Positions 4,771-6,572 of a DNA stretch of 6,572 nucleotides are shown here, one piece after another (within the stretch, counting starts at the first letter, position 1; every line of letters begins with the position of its first letter). The stretch covers positions 1-6,572 of the forward strand of contig USFU01000096.1 in assembly GCA_900554135.1 (NCBI GenBank), read 5' to 3'. The notes under the pieces were generated by a model, which was given only the letters and a program-made list of their open reading frames with translations, did not search any database and was not told where the DNA came from. The position numbers and the translations under genes were made by a program. This DNA comes from an uncultured Collinsella sp. (GTDB lineage Bacteria; Actinomycetota; Coriobacteriia; Coriobacteriales; Coriobacteriaceae).

Positions 4771-6572
4771 ATGGCCGAACTTACTGACCGCTTCGGGACC
4801 ATGGTGTTCTCTGAGGAAGTCATGAAGGACTACCTCCCCAAGGACATTTGGAAGCGCCTTGCTGCAACCCTCGAGGGCGGTGAGCCGCTCGACTTGGATG
4901 TGGCCAACGCCGTTGCCCACGCCATGAAGGTCTGGGCCATCTCCAAGGGCGCGACGCACTACGCGCACTGGTTCCAGCCGCTTTCGGGCATTACTTCCGA
5001 GAAGCACGACAGCTTCCTCGAGCCCAACCACGACGGCACCGCCATTACCAAGTTTACGGGCAAGAACCTCATCCAGGGCGAGCCGGACGCCTCCAGCTTC
5101 CCCAACGGCGGCCTGCGTGCCACCTTCGAGGCCCGTGGCTACACCGCTTGGGATCCCACCAGCCCCGCATTCATTAAGGACGATGTCCTGTGCATCCCCA
5201 CGGCTTTTTGCTCCTACACGGGCGAGGCCCTGGACAAGAAGACCCCGCTGCTGCGCTCCATGACCGCACTCTCGCGTGAGTCCAAGCGCGTTTTGGCGCT
5301 GTTTGGTAAGACCCCCAAGAAGGTCGTTCCTTCCGTGGGCGATGAGCAGGAGTACTTCCTGATCAAGAAGGACGCTTACCGCAAGCGCAGGGACCTGGTC
5401 ATCACCGGGCGCACCCTCTTTGGTGCTGCTCCCTGCAAGGGCCAGGAGCTCGAGGAGCACTACTTTGGCGCTATCCGCCCCACCGTCTCGGCCTACATGA
5501 AGGATCTGGACGATGAGCTGTGGGCGCTTGGCATTCCCGCCAAGACCAAGCACAACGAGGTTGCTCCCTGCCAGCATGAGCTCGCCCCGGTCTATGGCGA
5601 GGTCAACGAGGCCATCGACCAGAATCTGGTCATGATGGAGAAGATGAAGCTCATCGCCTCCCGCCACGACTTGGTCTGCCTGCTGCACGAGAAGCCCTTC
5701 GAGGGCATCAACGGTTCGGGCAAGCACAACAACTGGTCGCTTGGCACCGAGTCCGAGAATCTGCTCGATCCGGGCGACACCCCGCTCGACAACCTGCAGT
5801 TCATCGTCTTCCTCACCGCGGTGATCGAGGCCGTCGATAACTATCAGGAGCTCCTGCGTGCCTCCGTTGCCTCGGCCGGCAATGATCATCGTCTGGGCGC
5901 CAATGAGGCTCCTCCGGCGATTATGTCCATCTTCCTGGGCGACCAGCTTACCGAGGTCGTCGAGAAGATCATCGATGGCAAGGCTTCCGTCCATGCCACG
6001 CGCGGCGTGCTCGACCTGGGCGCCGATACCCTGCCCAAGCTGATGCAGGACAACACCGACCGCAACCGCACCTCCCCATTTGCCTTCACCGGCAACAAGT
6101 TCGAGTTCCGTGCCTGCGGCTCCGAGCAGAACGTCTCCGACTCCAACCTGGTGCTCGATGCCGCCGTGGCCAAGTCGCTCAAGTCCTTCGCCGATGCCCT
6201 TGAGGGTACGCCCGAGGATGATTTCCAGGACGCCGCGCTCGAGTACTGCAAGAAGGTCCTGACCGACCACCAGCGTATCCTCTTCTCCGGTGACGGCTAC
6301 TCCGATGAGTGGCCCGTCGAGGCCGAGAAGCGCGGCCTTGCCAACAACAAGACCACGGCCGACGCCCTGCCCGCCTTTGTTTCCGATAAGGCCATTGCGC
6401 TCTTTGAGGAGACGGGCGTCCTGACCCGCGCCGAGGCTCAGTGCCGCTACGACTGCAAGCTCGAGAAGTACAACAAGCTCATGAACATCGAGGCCACCAC
6501 GATGGTTCGCGAGGCGCGTCGTACCTATCGCCCGGTCATTACCGCCTATGCCACCAAGGTCGCTAAGGGCCT
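4771..6572 (+). CDS. glnN: Type III glutamine synthetase, 3' end beyond the window
   Basis: A cytosolic enzyme that makes glutamine from glutamate, ammonia and ATP, a main route of ammonium assimilation. The frame is open for 600 codons to the right edge; GSIII proteins are usually about 700-730 residues, so roughly the last 100 are missing. Landmarks: the GSIII N-terminal region [16 protein letters not shown] (8-23); GDEQEYFLI (190-198) with active-site glutamates; [14 protein letters not shown] (260-273); [17 protein letters not shown] (307-323), the GSIII form of the substrate/nucleotide loop; [15 protein letters not shown] (369-383); and [16 protein letters not shown] (432-447). These separate it from GSI and GSII, which lack the KHNEVAPxQHE and [14 protein letters not shown] signatures. 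The start at 4771 has a strong ribosome binding site and gives MAELTDRFG, a normal GSIII beginning. It is divergent from the met operon and follows an unusually long structured leader that probably regulates it. Codon use matches the met genes, and no frameshift is seen. Confidence 0.96.
   Translation, partial: MAELTDRFGTMVFSEEVMKDYLPKDIWKRLAATLEGGEPLDLDVANAVAHAMKVWAISKGATHYAHWFQPLSGITSEKHDSFLEPNHDGTAITKFTGKNLIQGEPDASSFPNGGLRATFEARGYTAWDPTSPAFIKDDVLCIPTAFCSYTGEALDKKTPLLRSMTALSRESKRVLALFGKTPKKVVPSVGDEQEYFLIKKDAYRKRRDLVITGRTLFGAAPCKGQELEEHYFGAIRPTVSAYMKDLDDELWALGIPAKTKHNEVAPCQHELAPVYGEVNEAIDQNLVMMEKMKLIASRHDLVCLLHEKPFEGINGSGKHNNWSLGTESENLLDPGDTPLDNLQFIVFLTAVIEAVDNYQELLRASVASAGNDHRLGANEAPPAIMSIFLGDQLTEVVEKIIDGKASVHATRGVLDLGADTLPKLMQDNTDRNRTSPFAFTGNKFEFRACGSEQNVSDSNLVLDAAVAKSLKSFADALEGTPEDDFQDAALEYCKKVLTDHQRILFSGDGYSDEWPVEAEKRGLANNKTTADALPAFVSDKAIALFEETGVLTRAEAQCRYDCKLEKYNKLMNIEATTMVREARRTYRPVITAYATKVAKG

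Noticed and set aside
4720..6270. 516-codon minus-strand open frame
   Set aside because: Antisense to glnN, whose plus-strand frame is unmistakable but has no stop inside the window. The minus-strand translation is a Gly/Val/Leu-rich shadow.

Overview
The window carries four protein-coding genes from a GC-rich bacterium. High GC at codon third positions, a met operon with a split cobalamin-dependent methionine synthase, and a type III glutamine synthetase together suggest a gut Coriobacteriia member (Collinsella or a relative). That assignment is inference from gene content and style; no rRNA or other marker gene is present.

On the minus strand, in transcription order, lies a tight three-gene one-carbon operon. 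It is metF (5,10-methylenetetrahydrofolate reductase, 4343 to 3471), a free-standing methionine-synthase activation-domain protein (3471 to 2683), and metH (2673 to 115), which has the homocysteine, folate, cap and B12 domains but no activation domain. metF makes 5-methyl-THF. MetH moves the methyl group through cobalamin to homocysteine to give methionine. The separate activation protein should rescue oxidised cob(II)alamin on MetH by reductive methylation with SAM. The first two genes overlap by one base (TAATG), and the stop codon of the second runs into the Shine-Dalgarno of metH, so translation looks coupled throughout.

On the plus strand, divergent from metF, glnN (type III glutamine synthetase) starts at 4771 and runs off the right edge after 600 codons. 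It has no stop in the window, so a stop-to-stop ORF search misses it, and a long antisense frame occupies the same place.

The roughly 400-base divergent intergenic region (4344-4770) is the most unusual part. It is visibly richer in A/T than the genes and packed with inverted repeats. These include three nested perfect helices (4484-4559), a following hairpin that competes with the outermost helix for the same bases (4552-4592), a short hairpin, a segment matching 12 of 14 positions of the T-box core (4613-4626), and three further hairpins running to just before the glnN ribosome binding site. I read this as a candidate structured regulatory leader for glnN, possibly a diverged T-box or an unnamed riboregulator. 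No intrinsic terminator, anti-Shine-Dalgarno or clear glutamine specifier could be found, so the class stays open.

The left end (1-114) holds a strong hairpin at 52-89 but no recognisable gene.
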